From Paenibacillus pabuli NBRC 13638 (GTDB taxonomy: Bacteria > Bacillota > Bacilli > Paenibacillales > Paenibacillaceae), in the NCBI RefSeq assembly GCF_001514495.1, contig NZ_BCNM01000007.1, forward strand, positions 124,001-188,000: DNA of 64,000 bases, written 5' to 3'. The first letter of the stretch is position 1, and every line of letters begins with the position of its first letter. The notes under the pieces are model-generated. The model saw nothing but the letters and a program-made list of their open reading frames with translations, did not search any database and had not been told where the DNA came from. The position numbers and the translations under genes were made by a program. Positions 1-8,594 of the stretch are shown here, piece after piece.

Positions 1-192
1 GACTTGGGTTACCCCTTTCCCCTCTTGATCGTGTTCATTCAGCCACACACAGGCATGTAATAAAACAAACTGGGGTTGTGTCAATCCGAGGGGCTCCAGC
101 ACCCTGCGCATTTCCTTTTGCCACATCGTTGTAACCTGCCATAACAGGTAACCTGGACTGTCTTGTGCGTTTTTATATCGTGAGATTTCCAT
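1..192 (-). CDS. MarR-family transcriptional regulator, N-terminal part (runs off the window)
   Basis: Sixty-four codons are visible, from an ATG at 192 preceded by GGAGG seven bases upstream, to the window edge. The translation begins MEISRYKNAQDSPGYLLWQV and continues with a helix containing WQKEMRRVLEPLGLTQPQFV, which is the usual N-terminal dimerisation helix and start of the winged-helix domain of MarR proteins. Only the N-terminal third is present, so ligand and targets cannot be judged. MarR is the best assignment from sequence pattern; another wHTH family is less likely. Confidence 0.7.
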   Translation of the reverse strand, partial: MEISRYKNAQDSPGYLLWQVTTMWQKEMRRVLEPLGLTQPQFVLLHACVWLNEHDQEGKGVTQV

Positions 193-284
193 AATATACC
201 TCCATCGTTGATACCTTGGGCTTAATCTAAATAACGTTTGTTGAAGCGAATCCGTTTCAACGTTGTACATTTTAGAGGGAATAC

Positions 285-962
285 TTAGCGCGAAGGAATA
301 AATTGTTTCACCCATTGTCCAAATCCCTGCGGATTACGACTCTGGATCAGGACCACTCCCTCACCCCGGAATCGGCATACCAGTCCTTCTCCACTGGTCA
401 CGCTGGATAACCACCCTTGTGATGCCTTCTCAATGCGATAGTCCATATAATTGGGCCATGCCACCAGATGGGCATTATCCACGATTACTTCTTCACCCGC
501 AGCCAGATGGATCGCATGGATTGCACCGTAGGAGGACAAGAACACGGTTCCTCGCCCGCTGATTTCTATAATAAAGAAACCCTCTCCCGAGAAGAGGCCT
601 TTCTTCAGGTTTTGCATTTTGGTATTTACCTGAATGCCTTCGGTTCCAGCCAGAAATCCATCTTTCTGTACGTAGAGCGAATAGGAGCCATCCAATTCAA
701 TGGCCTCAACATCTCCCATGGTGGATGGCGAGAGCAAAATTTCCGCAGCTCCTCCAGCAGCCGTCAATTCCTGAAAGAAGAATTTTTCGCCACTGATCAT
801 TCGTCCGAATCCGGCAAACATGCCACCCTCCGCAGATCCCTTCAGATCAACGGTTGGCGTCATGGATACCATAGCCCCGCTTTCTGCCTTGAACCGTTCT
901 CCCCGTTGCAAGTGAACCTTGAGCATTGCAAATGCACCATCATATAAAATTTCATAGTTCAT
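285..962 (-). CDS. AIM24/TIGR00266 family protein
   Basis: A 225-aa protein without a signal peptide or membrane segment. It is glycine-rich and beta-rich, with the features of the AIM24 (TIGR00266) family: the early FKAESGAMV and later GGAAEILLSPSTMGDVEAIEL and GRGTVFLSSYGAI segments. Family members fold as a beta-helix-like trimer; the bacterial role is not established. Its ATG overlaps the stop of the upstream HxlR gene by four bases (ATGA), so the two are probably translationally coupled. The assignment to family is fairly sure; the function is unknown. Confidence 0.8.
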   Translation of the reverse strand: MNYEILYDGAFAMLKVHLQRGERFKAESGAMVSMTPTVDLKGSAEGGMFAGFGRMISGEKFFFQELTAAGGAAEILLSPSTMGDVEAIELDGSYSLYVQKDGFLAGTEGIQVNTKMQNLKKGLFSGEGFFIIEISGRGTVFLSSYGAIHAIHLAAGEEVIVDNAHLVAWPNYMDYRIEKASQGWLSSVTSGEGLVCRFRGEGVVLIQSRNPQGFGQWVKQFIPSR

Positions 963-1354
963 GGCTTCATCAGCTCCTTGTTTACAGAGTTAAAATCATT
1001 TAGTCCATTATCCTCCAACACCGTGGATTTGTCTCCGTATTCCTTGATAATATGCTGATCTCCCCAGTTGCACAGTGCATTCAGGATCGGTTCCAGACTC
1101 CGGCCATAATCGCTCAGTTCATACTCGACTTTGGGAGGTACCTGGTTATAAACGATACGATTCACAATCCCGTCATTTTCAAGCTCTCTCAGCTGCTGAG
1201 TCAACATCTTCTGCGTAATTGCGGGCATAATACGCTTGAGATCACTGGTACGTTTTTTGCCATGTGTCAGATGACACAGAATAACGCATTTCCACTTGCC
1301 TCCTATGACTTCAAGCGTCGCTTCAACTGATATATTATATTTCTTTCGAATCAT
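959..1354 (-). CDS. HxlR-family winged-helix transcriptional regulator
   Basis: A 131-aa protein with the HxlR signature: IGGKWKCVILCHL near the N-terminus, then RTSDLKRIMPAITQKMLTQQLREL (recognition helix region) and the wing KVEYELSDYGRSLEPIL. The ATG at 1354 has a GGGGAGGA ribosome site. Cysteines at about residues 23, 27 and near 97 could act as redox or electrophile sensors as in YodB-type HxlR proteins, but this is inference. It is transcribed with the AIM24 gene and divergently from an MFS exporter, with repeat sequences in the shared intergenic region, which suggests that it controls both directions. Confidence 0.9.
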   Translation of the reverse strand: MIRKKYNISVEATLEVIGGKWKCVILCHLTHGKKRTSDLKRIMPAITQKMLTQQLRELENDGIVNRIVYNQVPPKVEYELSDYGRSLEPILNALCNWGDQHIIKEYGDKSTVLEDNGLNDFNSVNKELMKP

Positions 1355-1410
1355 GCTGAATGTCCTCCCCTTATATTCAAATGACCTAAGAAGAATGCTA
1401 TATAGGCACC

Positions 1411-1441
1411 AAAAAGTACGTAGGGTACTAAAAAGTACGTA
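1411..1441. promoter_or_regulatory. Candidate HxlR operator: two 12-bp direct repeats
   Basis: The 12-mer AAAAAGTACGTA occurs at 1411-1422 and again at 1430-1441, a 19-bp period, in the divergent spacer between the HxlR and MFS genes. TACT and AGTA half-sites also alternate (TACTAAAAAGTA at 1427-1438), resembling the TACT/AGTA inverted repeats used by YodB-like HxlR regulators. Assignment to this regulator is inference from position. Confidence 0.55.
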
Positions 1442-1518
1442 CTATTCATTTTATATTGAATAATTCATAATAGCATTTGCCGGTACGTAAATCTACATTC
1501 TGGGGAGTTGAGCAAAAA

Positions 1519-2745
1519 ATGATTCAAGATTCAAAACGCAGTACGTGGGCACTGCTGGCGTTGGCAATCAGTGCGTTTGCCATCGGCACCACTGAATTTA
1601 TCAGCGTTGGACTGCTGCCCCTCATTGCAGATGACCTGGGCATTTCCGTAACGACAGCGGGACTGACCGTTACTTTATATGCATTAGGCGTAACCTTCGG
1701 GGCACCGATCCTGACCTCATTGACGTCAACAGTGTCACGGAAGACGCTGCTGCTTGCCATCATGGTTGTTTTTATCGCTGGCAACACCATGGCGGCGCTC
1801 TCAAGCGGAATTACCATGCTGCTCATTGCGCGAATCGTCTCCGCTCTGGCACACGGGGTATTCATGTCCATTGGTTCCACCATTGCGGCAGACTTGGTAC
1901 CTGCAAACCGCCGGGCAAGCGCCATTGCCATCATGTTCTCCGGCTTGACCATTGCGACGGTGACTGGAGTGCCTCTGGGTACACTCATCGGTCAAAACTG
2001 GGGCTGGCGCGCAGCTTTCATTCTGATCGTGGTCGTAGGTGTGCTTGCTTTCATCGGCAACATGCTTCTGGTGCCATCCACCTTGCAGCGCGGTACACGG
2101 ACGGCATTCCGAGAACAGCTGAAGCTGGTAACGGGCGGGCGGCTGCTGTTGGCTTTTGTCATTACTGCTGTTGGATATGGGGGTACGTTCGTCGTATTCA
2201 CTTACCTGTCTCCACTATTGCATGATATCAGCGGTTATTCCGAGAAAACAGTCGCGGGAATTCTGCTGCTGTACGGAATTGCCATTGCCATCGGTAATAT
2301 TATCGGAGGAAGAGCGGCTAACCGTAATCCGCTCCGAGCGCTCTTCTATATGTTTATCATTCAGACCGTTATTCTGGGCATACTTTATTTCACAGTTCCA
2401 TTCAAGCTGGCCGCATTAATTACCATTCTCGGCATGGGTCTGCTTGCGTTCATGAACGTGCCAGGGCTTCAGATGTACGTCGTGACGCTTGCGGAACGTT
2501 TCGCACCGCAGGCCAAAGACGTCGCCTCTGCCTTTAACATCGCGGCCTTTAATGCAGGTATTGCCATAGGCGCATACTTGGGTGGTATAATTACCGACTC
2601 GATTGGTCTGATTCATACCACATGGGTTGGTGCTATTATGGTTCTGGCTGCCGTTCTCCTGACCGGTTGGGCAAGAGTACTCGAACGTAGAGACCCCTAT
2701 TCTCCATCAGAGACGGAGACAGATTCAGTCAGAACAGCAGGCTAA
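1519..2745 (+). CDS. MFS transporter, DHA1 drug/sugar efflux family
   Basis: A 408-aa protein with twelve predicted membrane segments. N-terminal TTEFISVGLLPLIADDLGIS is the classic motif of the AraJ/YdhP-type DHA1 exporters, followed by motif-A-like sequence and GVPLGTLIGQNWGWRAAF (motif C region). I chose the ATG at 1519 because GGGGAG lies eleven bases upstream; a TTG at 1477 would extend it by fourteen unconvincing residues. It faces the HxlR gene across an operator-like spacer, so it is probably an HxlR-regulated exporter. The substrate cannot be told from sequence. Confidence 0.88.
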   Translation: MIQDSKRSTWALLALAISAFAIGTTEFISVGLLPLIADDLGISVTTAGLTVTLYALGVTFGAPILTSLTSTVSRKTLLLAIMVVFIAGNTMAALSSGITMLLIARIVSALAHGVFMSIGSTIAADLVPANRRASAIAIMFSGLTIATVTGVPLGTLIGQNWGWRAAFILIVVVGVLAFIGNMLLVPSTLQRGTRTAFREQLKLVTGGRLLLAFVITAVGYGGTFVVFTYLSPLLHDISGYSEKTVAGILLLYGIAIAIGNIIGGRAANRNPLRALFYMFIIQTVILGILYFTVPFKLAALITILGMGLLAFMNVPGLQMYVVTLAERFAPQAKDVASAFNIAAFNAGIAIGAYLGGIITDSIGLIHTTWVGAIMVLAAVLLTGWARVLERRDPYSPSETETDSVRTAG

Positions 2746-2808
2746 TATGCGGGCAAGACTGAAAAGCAATACAAATATAATGGATACCAAATTTGAGGAG
2801 GATTTCAC

Positions 2809-3654
2809 ATGACAGCACAACATTTACAATCTACAGTTACATTGAATAACGGCGTTCATATGCCTTGGTTCGGACTTGGCGTATTTAAGGTAGAAGAAGG
2901 AGCCGAACTCATCGAGGCCGTTAAACAGGCGATTGCTCACGGGTACCGCAGTATTGATACAGCCGCTATATATGGCAACGAATCCGGAGTAGGTCAAGCG
3001 ATCGCTGAGGCTTTGACAGAAAATAATCTGAAACGTGAAGATCTGTTCATTACATCCAAAGTGTGGAACGCAGATCTCGGATATGAAGAGACGCTTGCGG
3101 CATATGAGACAACGCTGAACAAACTTGGACTGGAATACCTGGACCTGTATTTGATTCACTGGCCAAAAGCAGGCAAGTACAAAGGCGCATGGAAAGCGAT
3201 GGAAGAGCTGTACAAAGCAGGCCGCATTAAAGCCATTGGCGTAAGTAACTTCCAGATTCATCACCTTGAAGATCTGATGCAGGATGCCGAAGTGAAACCA
3301 GTGATCAATCAGGTGGAGTACCACCCTCGTCTGACTCAGGCCCCGCTTAAAGCATTCTGTGAGAAAAACGGAATTCAATTGGAAGCTTGGTCCCCGCTGA
3401 TGCAGGGTCAACTTCTGGACAACCCGGTCCTGACCGAGATTGCCACTGCGAAAGGTAAATCGGTAGCACAAATCATCCTCCGCTGGGACTTGCAGAACGG
3501 TGTTATCACGATTCCGAAGTCTACCAAGGAGAAACGTATCGTCGAGAACTCTTCCATCTTCGACTTCGAATTGACCAATGATGAGATGGAGCGTATTAGC
3601 GCGCTGAACGAAGATGTTCGCGTAGGACCTGACCCGGACAACTTTGATTTCTAA
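2809..3654 (+). CDS. Aldo/keto reductase (AKR5-like, YvgN/DkgA type)
   Basis: A 281-aa NADPH-dependent aldehyde/ketone reductase with the full AKR catalytic tetrad: Asp50, Tyr55 (AAIYGNE), Lys84 (TSKVW) and His117 (LIHWP). The C-terminal cofactor site IPKSTKEKRIVEN is present. GAGGAGG precedes the ATG. Relatives include B. subtilis YvgN (methylglyoxal reductase) and 2,5-diketogluconate reductases. It starts 63 bp after the MFS gene and ends before a strong terminator, so it may be co-transcribed with the exporter. Confidence 0.93.
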   Translation: MTAQHLQSTVTLNNGVHMPWFGLGVFKVEEGAELIEAVKQAIAHGYRSIDTAAIYGNESGVGQAIAEALTENNLKREDLFITSKVWNADLGYEETLAAYETTLNKLGLEYLDLYLIHWPKAGKYKGAWKAMEELYKAGRIKAIGVSNFQIHHLEDLMQDAEVKPVINQVEYHPRLTQAPLKAFCEKNGIQLEAWSPLMQGQLLDNPVLTEIATAKGKSVAQIILRWDLQNGVITIPKSTKEKRIVENSSIFDFELTNDEMERISALNEDVRVGPDPDNFDF

Positions 3655-3705
3655 TTGAAGTTTCCACATGATTCAGGGTTGATTTACAGCAAAAATAAGT
3701 AGGGC

Positions 3706-3748
3706 AAAACCTCCAACTCTCATTATGTACGAGAGTTGGAGGTTTTTT
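3706..3748 (+). terminator. Rho-independent terminator after the aldo/keto reductase gene
   Basis: A 15-bp perfect stem, AAAACCTCCAACTCT against AGAGTTGGAGGTTTT, with an 11-base loop and a T-run. The flanking A-run makes it usable on the minus strand as well. Confidence 0.9.
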
Positions 3749-3755
3749 GACGTGA

Positions 3756-3998
3756 CGTGGATCAGAACAATGACAACTTCATCTTCCCCATCTGCATCTA
3801 AATCAACGACCGATACTTGAGGATAAAAGGAGGGATTTGTTACATTGCCCCATTTGAAGGTTTTCGTTTCACCATTTATTACGATCTGCTGAATCTTAGC
3901 TGCCTCGCTTTCCAAATCCTTAAGGTTAACGTCAGTAAATTATATCCATTGTAGCGAATGATGTTAGTTCTCGTATCCCTTAGGTTCGATGGGCTTGT
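3756..3998 (-). pseudogene. Frameshifted fragment of a protein with an Asp-rich DxDxDGxDEV repeat
   Basis: Reading the minus strand, one frame gives IIRYNGYN and the next continues FTDVNLKDLESEAAK, IVINGETKTFKWGNVTNPSF and VVDLDADGEDEVVIVLI. The two join in phase if one T is restored in a TTT run near 3938. The DLDADGEDEVVIV segment is like the calcium-binding FG-GAP/VCBS-type repeats in Paenibacillus secreted proteins. The frame then runs into the terminator hairpin, so the C-terminal part is missing. It is best read as a decayed gene remnant, not a working 80-aa protein. Confidence 0.5.
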
Positions 3999-4148
3999 AA
4001 CGATTATCAGCAATTATGTTTATGTTAATATAGAGACAGTCGCCCCATTCACTACCTCGGCTGCGAGCGGGTATGCCGCGCCAGGGGCAAGTGGAGCAAA
4101 CAAGCTGCGCTTCTTATGAACACGATGACGCAGAGGAGGAGAGTTGCA

Positions 4149-4859
4149 ATGTATCGCATATGGATTGTGGAGGACGATCCGAATTTGGCTTCGCTTTTAC
4201 AGGCTTGTCTGGAAAAGTACAACTTAACAGCGCAGTATGCGGACGATTTTGAAGATATAATGGCGCAGTTTCAACATTACGAGCCCCATCTTGTACTGCT
4301 GGATGTCAATCTGCCGAGTTACGACGGGTATTACTGGTGCCGGCAGATCCGCAAAGTGTCCACCTGTCCGATCATCTTCATCAGCGCCCGATCAGGCGAT
4401 ATGGATCAGGTAATGGCGCTGGAGTACGGAGCTGATGACTATATGACTAAGCCGTTTCACCATGAGTTGGTCATTGCCAAGGTGCGCAGCCAGTTGCGGC
4501 GGGTGTACGGCGAATATGCGGGGGATGCGCGGGAAAAAATGGTCGAGCGAGGCGGGCTCGCCCTCTATCCGGATCGGCTGGAGCTGAAGTGGCAGGGCGC
4601 GACTGTCGCATTGGCGCGCAAGGAGGCGGATCTGCTGGACCTGCTGCTTCTGCGCTACCCGCTGGTCGTTACCCGCGAAGCGCTGCTGGATAGGCTGTGG
4701 GACGACCAGCAGTTCGTGGACGAGAACACACTGAACGTGAACATCGCGCGTGTCCGCAAGAAAATTCAGGAGATCGCAGTTGCGGGTAGCATCGAGACGG
4801 TGCGCGGGTCCGGATACAAGCTAGTGCTGGAAACGGACGAATTGGGTGAATCCAAATGA
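4149..4859 (+). CDS. bceR: BceR-like OmpR-family response regulator
   Basis: A 236-aa two-domain regulator. The receiver domain has acidic residues in IVEDD, the phosphoacceptor Asp52 in LLDVNLPSYDG and Lys101 in YMTKPF; the C-terminal domain is a winged helix ending VNIARVRKKIQEI and VRGSGYKL. I place the start at 4149 because GGAGGAGAG lies six bases before it; an upstream ATG at 4116 has no ribosome site. It overlaps the kinase gene by four bases and belongs to a BceRS-BceAB detoxification module that responds to cell-wall-active peptides such as bacitracin. Confidence 0.93.
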   Translation: MYRIWIVEDDPNLASLLQACLEKYNLTAQYADDFEDIMAQFQHYEPHLVLLDVNLPSYDGYYWCRQIRKVSTCPIIFISARSGDMDQVMALEYGADDYMTKPFHHELVIAKVRSQLRRVYGEYAGDAREKMVERGGLALYPDRLELKWQGATVALARKEADLLDLLLLRYPLVVTREALLDRLWDDQQFVDENTLNVNIARVRKKIQEIAVAGSIETVRGSGYKLVLETDELGESK

Positions 4860-5857
4860 AGCTGCTGATTCGCGAGCATTGGCCCCTATTTGTCATGCAT
4901 CTTGTTCAGCTGACGCTGGTTGTGGCGGTCTACTGGCTTGACGGCTATCGCAACGTGTACACCGCCCTCTATTCGATATTTCTTGGCATGGTCACCCTGC
5001 TAGCTTATACCGGATGGCGCTATATCAGCCATCGCAAGATGTACGATCGGCTTGCGGAGCCGCTAAACGAGCTGGATAAGTCGGCGGCTGGTTCCGGCAG
5101 CAGTGCCCCCATCGCGCAGGCAGTCGACCAACTGCTACAGGCGCAGTATGCACTGTACATGACTCGTATCATGGAGATGGAGCGGCGCCGCCGTGAGCAT
5201 TCGACATTCATTACCCAATGGGTCCACCAGATGAAAACGCCGCTTTCGGTTATCCACCTGCTGACCGAAAACGAGAGCGACCGGCGGCAGGTCGACATCC
5301 GCGACGAAGCAGACCGAATCCAGTGGGGGCTAGAGACAGTGCTGCACGCGACCCGTCTGGAGACGTTTGAGGAAGATTTCCAAGCGGCGCATGTGCCACT
5401 TAAGCGTGTTGTGCGAAAAACGGTCAATGAACACAAGCGGCTGTTCATTGTCAATAATCTATACCCTCAAGTTCAGATAGACGACGAACTGACGGTGCCG
5501 ACCGACGAGAAGTGGATCGGGTTCGTGTTGACCCAATTGCTGTCGAACGCGATCAAATACTCTGCTGGCTGCGGCCGGACCGTCGCCATTCGCGCCTGGC
5601 GGCAAGGCGCGAAGACAGTGCTGGAGGTGGCAGACGAAGGCATCGGCATTCCTCTAGCCGACTTAAAGCGGGTGACTCGGCCGTTCTACACTGGTGAGAG
5701 CGGCCGCAAGTTCAGGGAGTCGACGGGAATGGGGCTGCATCTGGCGCAAGAAGTTTGCAACCGGCTGGGCCACGAGCTGGAGATCGATTCTACCGTTGAC
5801 GTTGGCACCCGGGTGCGGGTTTATTTCCTGACTGCGGTCAAGCTTACATCGATGTAA
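4856..5857 (+). CDS. bceS: BceS-like intramembrane-sensing histidine kinase
   Basis: A 333-aa kinase with two membrane helices (about residues 10-28 and 35-54) separated by only a few residues, which is the hallmark of intramembrane-sensing kinases that read the flux of a partner BceAB transporter. The phospho-accepting His124 lies in FITQWVHQMKTPL, the N-box is LLSNAIKYS (Asn241), and the G boxes are VADEGIGIP and GMGLHLAQEV. The end of the gene, including its TAA, lies inside a perfect 20-bp palindrome that fits the BceR binding site, so coding sequence and operator overlap. Confidence 0.93.
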   Translation: MKLLIREHWPLFVMHLVQLTLVVAVYWLDGYRNVYTALYSIFLGMVTLLAYTGWRYISHRKMYDRLAEPLNELDKSAAGSGSSAPIAQAVDQLLQAQYALYMTRIMEMERRRREHSTFITQWVHQMKTPLSVIHLLTENESDRRQVDIRDEADRIQWGLETVLHATRLETFEEDFQAAHVPLKRVVRKTVNEHKRLFIVNNLYPQVQIDDELTVPTDEKWIGFVLTQLLSNAIKYSAGCGRTVAIRAWRQGAKTVLEVADEGIGIPLADLKRVTRPFYTGESGRKFRESTGMGLHLAQEVCNRLGHELEIDSTVDVGTRVRVYFLTAVKLTSM

Positions 5858-5860
5858 GCT
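5841..5860. promoter_or_regulatory. BceR operator, perfect 20-bp palindrome
   Basis: The sequence AGCTTACATC/GATGTAAGCT is its own reverse complement over 20 bases and contains TTACA-N4-TGTAA, matching the known BceR-type consensus TnACA-N4-TGTAA. It covers the bceS stop codon and lies 94 bp before the bceA start, just upstream of a -35/-10 pair. A further half-site (ATGTAA) follows at 5862. Confidence 0.85.
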
Positions 5861-5878
5861 AAATGTAATCTTCGTCGA

Positions 5879-5907
5879 TTGGTTGCTCGACGAGCCCACC
5901 GTATACT
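5879..5907 (+). promoter_or_regulatory. Predicted promoter of bceAB
   Basis: TTGGTT (5879-5884) and TATACT (5902-5907) are separated by 17 bp. The weak -35 box is placed about 19 bp downstream of the BceR palindrome, as expected for an activator-dependent promoter. Confidence 0.6.
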
Positions 5908-5953
5908 TGAGGTGGAGAACAAGAAATCACCGGCTGCATGAAGGAGCGAGGAT

Positions 5954-6724
5954 ATGGAACTTCTGCGAACAACTCATCTGGGCAAGATTTACAGCGGCCA
6001 GGTCGTGCACCGGGCACTCGGCGATATATCGTTCAGCGTCGAGAAGGGCGAGTTTGTCGGCATTATGGGGCCATCGGGCAGCGGCAAGACGACGCTACTA
6101 CAGTTGATCGCGACGATCGACAATCCGACTTCCGGTGAAGTGCTCATCGACGGCCAGAACCCACACCAATTGGGCCACAACGCGCTCGCCCGGTTCCGCC
6201 GACAACAGCTTGGATTTATTTTTCAAGACTACAATCTGCTTAACACACTGACAATTTTAGAAAATATCGTGCTGCCGCTGACGCTGGAAGGTGAGAAGGT
6301 GCGCACGATGGAGGAGAAGGCGCATAGAATCGCTGACAGGCTTGGGATCGCCTCCATTCTGAACAAATGGCCCTATGAAGTATCCGGCGGACAGGCGCAG
6401 AGGACGGCCATCGCCCGGGCGATCATTCACGAGCCGAAGCTGCTGCTGGCTGATGAACCGACAGGTAACCTCGACTCCAAATCATCTCGGGACGTTATGG
6501 AAACGCTGACGGCGATCAACCGGGCGGACGGGGCGACGATGCTGCTTGTCACGCATGACGCGCTGGCGGCCAGCTACTGTCACCGCGTGCTGTTCATCAA
6601 GGACGGTGAACTGTACAACGAGATTCACCGCGGGGACAGCCAGCAGGCGTTCTTCCAAAAAATCATCGATGTGCTGTCGCTGCTTGGAGGGAATGCGCAT
6701 GACCTTTCGACAATTCGCGTTTAA
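5954..6724 (+). CDS. bceA: BceA-like ABC transporter ATP-binding protein
   Basis: A 256-aa ATPase of the MacB/BceA group. Walker A GPSGSGKTT (39-47), Q-loop FQDYN, signature VSGGQ (153-157), Walker B LLLADEPT and H-loop His201 in VTHD are all intact. It pairs with the permease whose ATG overlaps its last 26 bases. With BceRS the transporter frees lipid carriers from peptide antibiotics and generates the signal that the kinase reads. AGGAGCGAGGAT precedes the ATG. Confidence 0.95.
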   Translation: MELLRTTHLGKIYSGQVVHRALGDISFSVEKGEFVGIMGPSGSGKTTLLQLIATIDNPTSGEVLIDGQNPHQLGHNALARFRRQQLGFIFQDYNLLNTLTILENIVLPLTLEGEKVRTMEEKAHRIADRLGIASILNKWPYEVSGGQAQRTAIARAIIHEPKLLLADEPTGNLDSKSSRDVMETLTAINRADGATMLLVTHDALAASYCHRVLFIKDGELYNEIHRGDSQQAFFQKIIDVLSLLGGNAHDLSTIRV

Positions 6725-8594
6725 TAACGTCATGCGCAACAAACGCCTGTACATAGCGTATTTTCTCAGCAGCGCATTTGCGGTGATGGTGTTTTTCGTC
6801 TATGGCGTTTTCGCCTTTCATCCGGGACTGGCAACGAGAGAAATCGGCAGTCCGGTAACGATCGGATTACTAGTGGCGCAGATGCTCATCTACCTATTCT
6901 CATTCTTCTTTGTCCTTTATTCGATGAGCGCTTTTATCAAGTCGCGCAGCCGAGAGTTCGGATTGCTGGTCATGTTCGGCATCACCAATATGCAGCTCCG
7001 GAGGCTCGTATTTATCGAAAATATTGTGATTGGCTTCGGCGCCACGCTGACTGGCGTCGCGTCCGGGCTGGTGCTATCCAAGATATTGTTGCTTGCGGCG
7101 GAGTCGCTGATTGGGATGGAGGAAGATCTCCCCTTCTACATGCCGTACCGAGCGCTCGGTCTGACCTTTGCCGCGTTCATGCTGCTTTTTCTGGGCATCT
7201 CGCTTTTTACGGTGCTGTTCTTTCGCGGCAACAAGCTGATCGACCTGCTCAAAGGATCCACCAAGCCCCGGCCTGAGCCCCGCGCTTCCATCTGGCTGTC
7301 ACTCGCGTCGCTCGCACTGATCGGTTGTGGATATGGTGTGTCGCTGGTCGTCAAAGGCTTGATGGTCGTGTATGCATTGCTGCCAGTGACAGCGGCGGTC
7401 GTCGTCGGGACGTACTTTTTGTTCACTCAATTGAGCGTATATACGATCCGCGGCTTGAAGCACAACCGGAGGCTATTCTGGCGACGAACGAACTTGTTGT
7501 TTTTCAACGATCTTGCTTATCGGATGAAGGACAATGCCCGCACTTTTTTCCTTGTGACGATCCTGTCGACTGTCTCTTTCTCAGCAATCGGTGCCCTAGT
7601 CGGGTTCAAGACGATCCTTACTGAGTCGATTGAAAAACCGTTCGCCTTTGAATATATCTCGTATGCGGGGAACTCTCCGGAACAGGCCGCCTCAGCGGTT
7701 GATGTGATCGAACATAAACTTTTCGTGGAGGGAATTCCCTTCAAGAAGCTGCAGGCCGAGCTGCGCTCTTACAAACGAGCCGAGAGCAACGAAACGGTGA
7801 TGATCGTCAGCGAGTCAATGTACAACACATTTGCCGTTGTCGCCGGGGATCAGAAGTTGAAACTAGGGGCGAACGAAGCGGCTATCGTCCAGTACAACTC
7901 AATAGACGGAAGAGGCGAATCCTTCGACGAGCAGGAGCTGGCAGTGGAAGGCGGCGGGAAACCACTGTTGATCACACAGAGCGCCTCCTTCTTAATGTCG
8001 GAGTACATGTCGAAGTACAACAAGTACTATGTCTTGAATGATGACCGCTACGAGCAGCTGCCGGAGCCGCAATCGTCCGAGGGCTACTATGTGTTCGCGG
8101 TCAGTGACTGGGAGGCGACAGAAGCAGTCGGCCAGCAGCTGGAAGGTGAGATTGGCCATTCCAAGAATGATAGCTTCTTCTCACTGGCGTTCCACATCAA
8201 GCAGTTGCTTCAGAGCTATAGCGCAGTGATGTTCGTTGGGTTGTTCATTGGCGTGGTGTTCTTTGTGGCGTCCGGCAGCTTCCTCTATTTCCGACTGTAC
8301 ACGGATCTGGATGATGACAAGGCGAAGTACGCTTCAATCATGAAGCTCGGGCTGACCAGCCGTGAGCTGTCGAAGATCGTCACTCGCCAGATGGCTATTC
8401 TGTTCTTCCTGCCGATTGCCATCGCGCTCATTCACGGTGCAGTGGCACTGACGGCACTGCAGGGCATGTTCAATTTTTCGCTCATCAAAGAGTCGATAAT
8501 CGTGTTGAGTGCATTCGCGATCATTCAAATCGTGTACTTCCTGGTTATCCGCAGCGGCTATTTGCGGCAGCTTCGGTCCGGTGGAACCGGATAA
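6699..8594 (+). CDS. bceB: BceB-like ABC transporter permease
   Basis: A 631-aa permease with the BceB plan: FtsX-like membrane domains, ten expected membrane helices, and one large extracellular domain of about 200 residues between helices 7 and 8 (roughly residues 310-515, from ILTESIEKPFAFEY to SKNDSFFSLAF). The start at 6699 is set by GGAGG eight bases upstream; the frame is open further 5' but inside bceA. The extracellular domain carries the target specificity in this family, so the actual antibiotic cannot be predicted from homology alone. Confidence 0.93.
   Translation: MTFRQFAFNNVMRNKRLYIAYFLSSAFAVMVFFVYGVFAFHPGLATREIGSPVTIGLLVAQMLIYLFSFFFVLYSMSAFIKSRSREFGLLVMFGITNMQLRRLVFIENIVIGFGATLTGVASGLVLSKILLLAAESLIGMEEDLPFYMPYRALGLTFAAFMLLFLGISLFTVLFFRGNKLIDLLKGSTKPRPEPRASIWLSLASLALIGCGYGVSLVVKGLMVVYALLPVTAAVVVGTYFLFTQLSVYTIRGLKHNRRLFWRRTNLLFFNDLAYRMKDNARTFFLVTILSTVSFSAIGALVGFKTILTESIEKPFAFEYISYAGNSPEQAASAVDVIEHKLFVEGIPFKKLQAELRSYKRAESNETVMIVSESMYNTFAVVAGDQKLKLGANEAAIVQYNSIDGRGESFDEQELAVEGGGKPLLITQSASFLMSEYMSKYNKYYVLNDDRYEQLPEPQSSEGYYVFAVSDWEATEAVGQQLEGEIGHSKNDSFFSLAFHIKQLLQSYSAVMFVGLFIGVVFFVASGSFLYFRLYTDLDDDKAKYASIMKLGLTSRELSKIVTRQMAILFFLPIAIALIHGAVALTALQGMFNFSLIKESIIVLSAFAIIQIVYFLVIRSGYLRQLRSGGTG

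Noticed and set aside
468-947. 159-codon open frame antisense to the AIM24 gene
   Set aside because: Shadow of a real gene; no ribosome site and no recognisable domain.
2824-3669. 281-codon open frame antisense to the aldo/keto reductase
   Set aside because: It mirrors a gene with an intact catalytic tetrad and ribosome site, has no site of its own, and its translation is composition-biased.
4116-4148. Upstream ATG of the BceR gene
   Set aside because: No ribosome site; GGAGGAGAG stands before the ATG at 4149, which gives the normal MYRIWIVEDD start.
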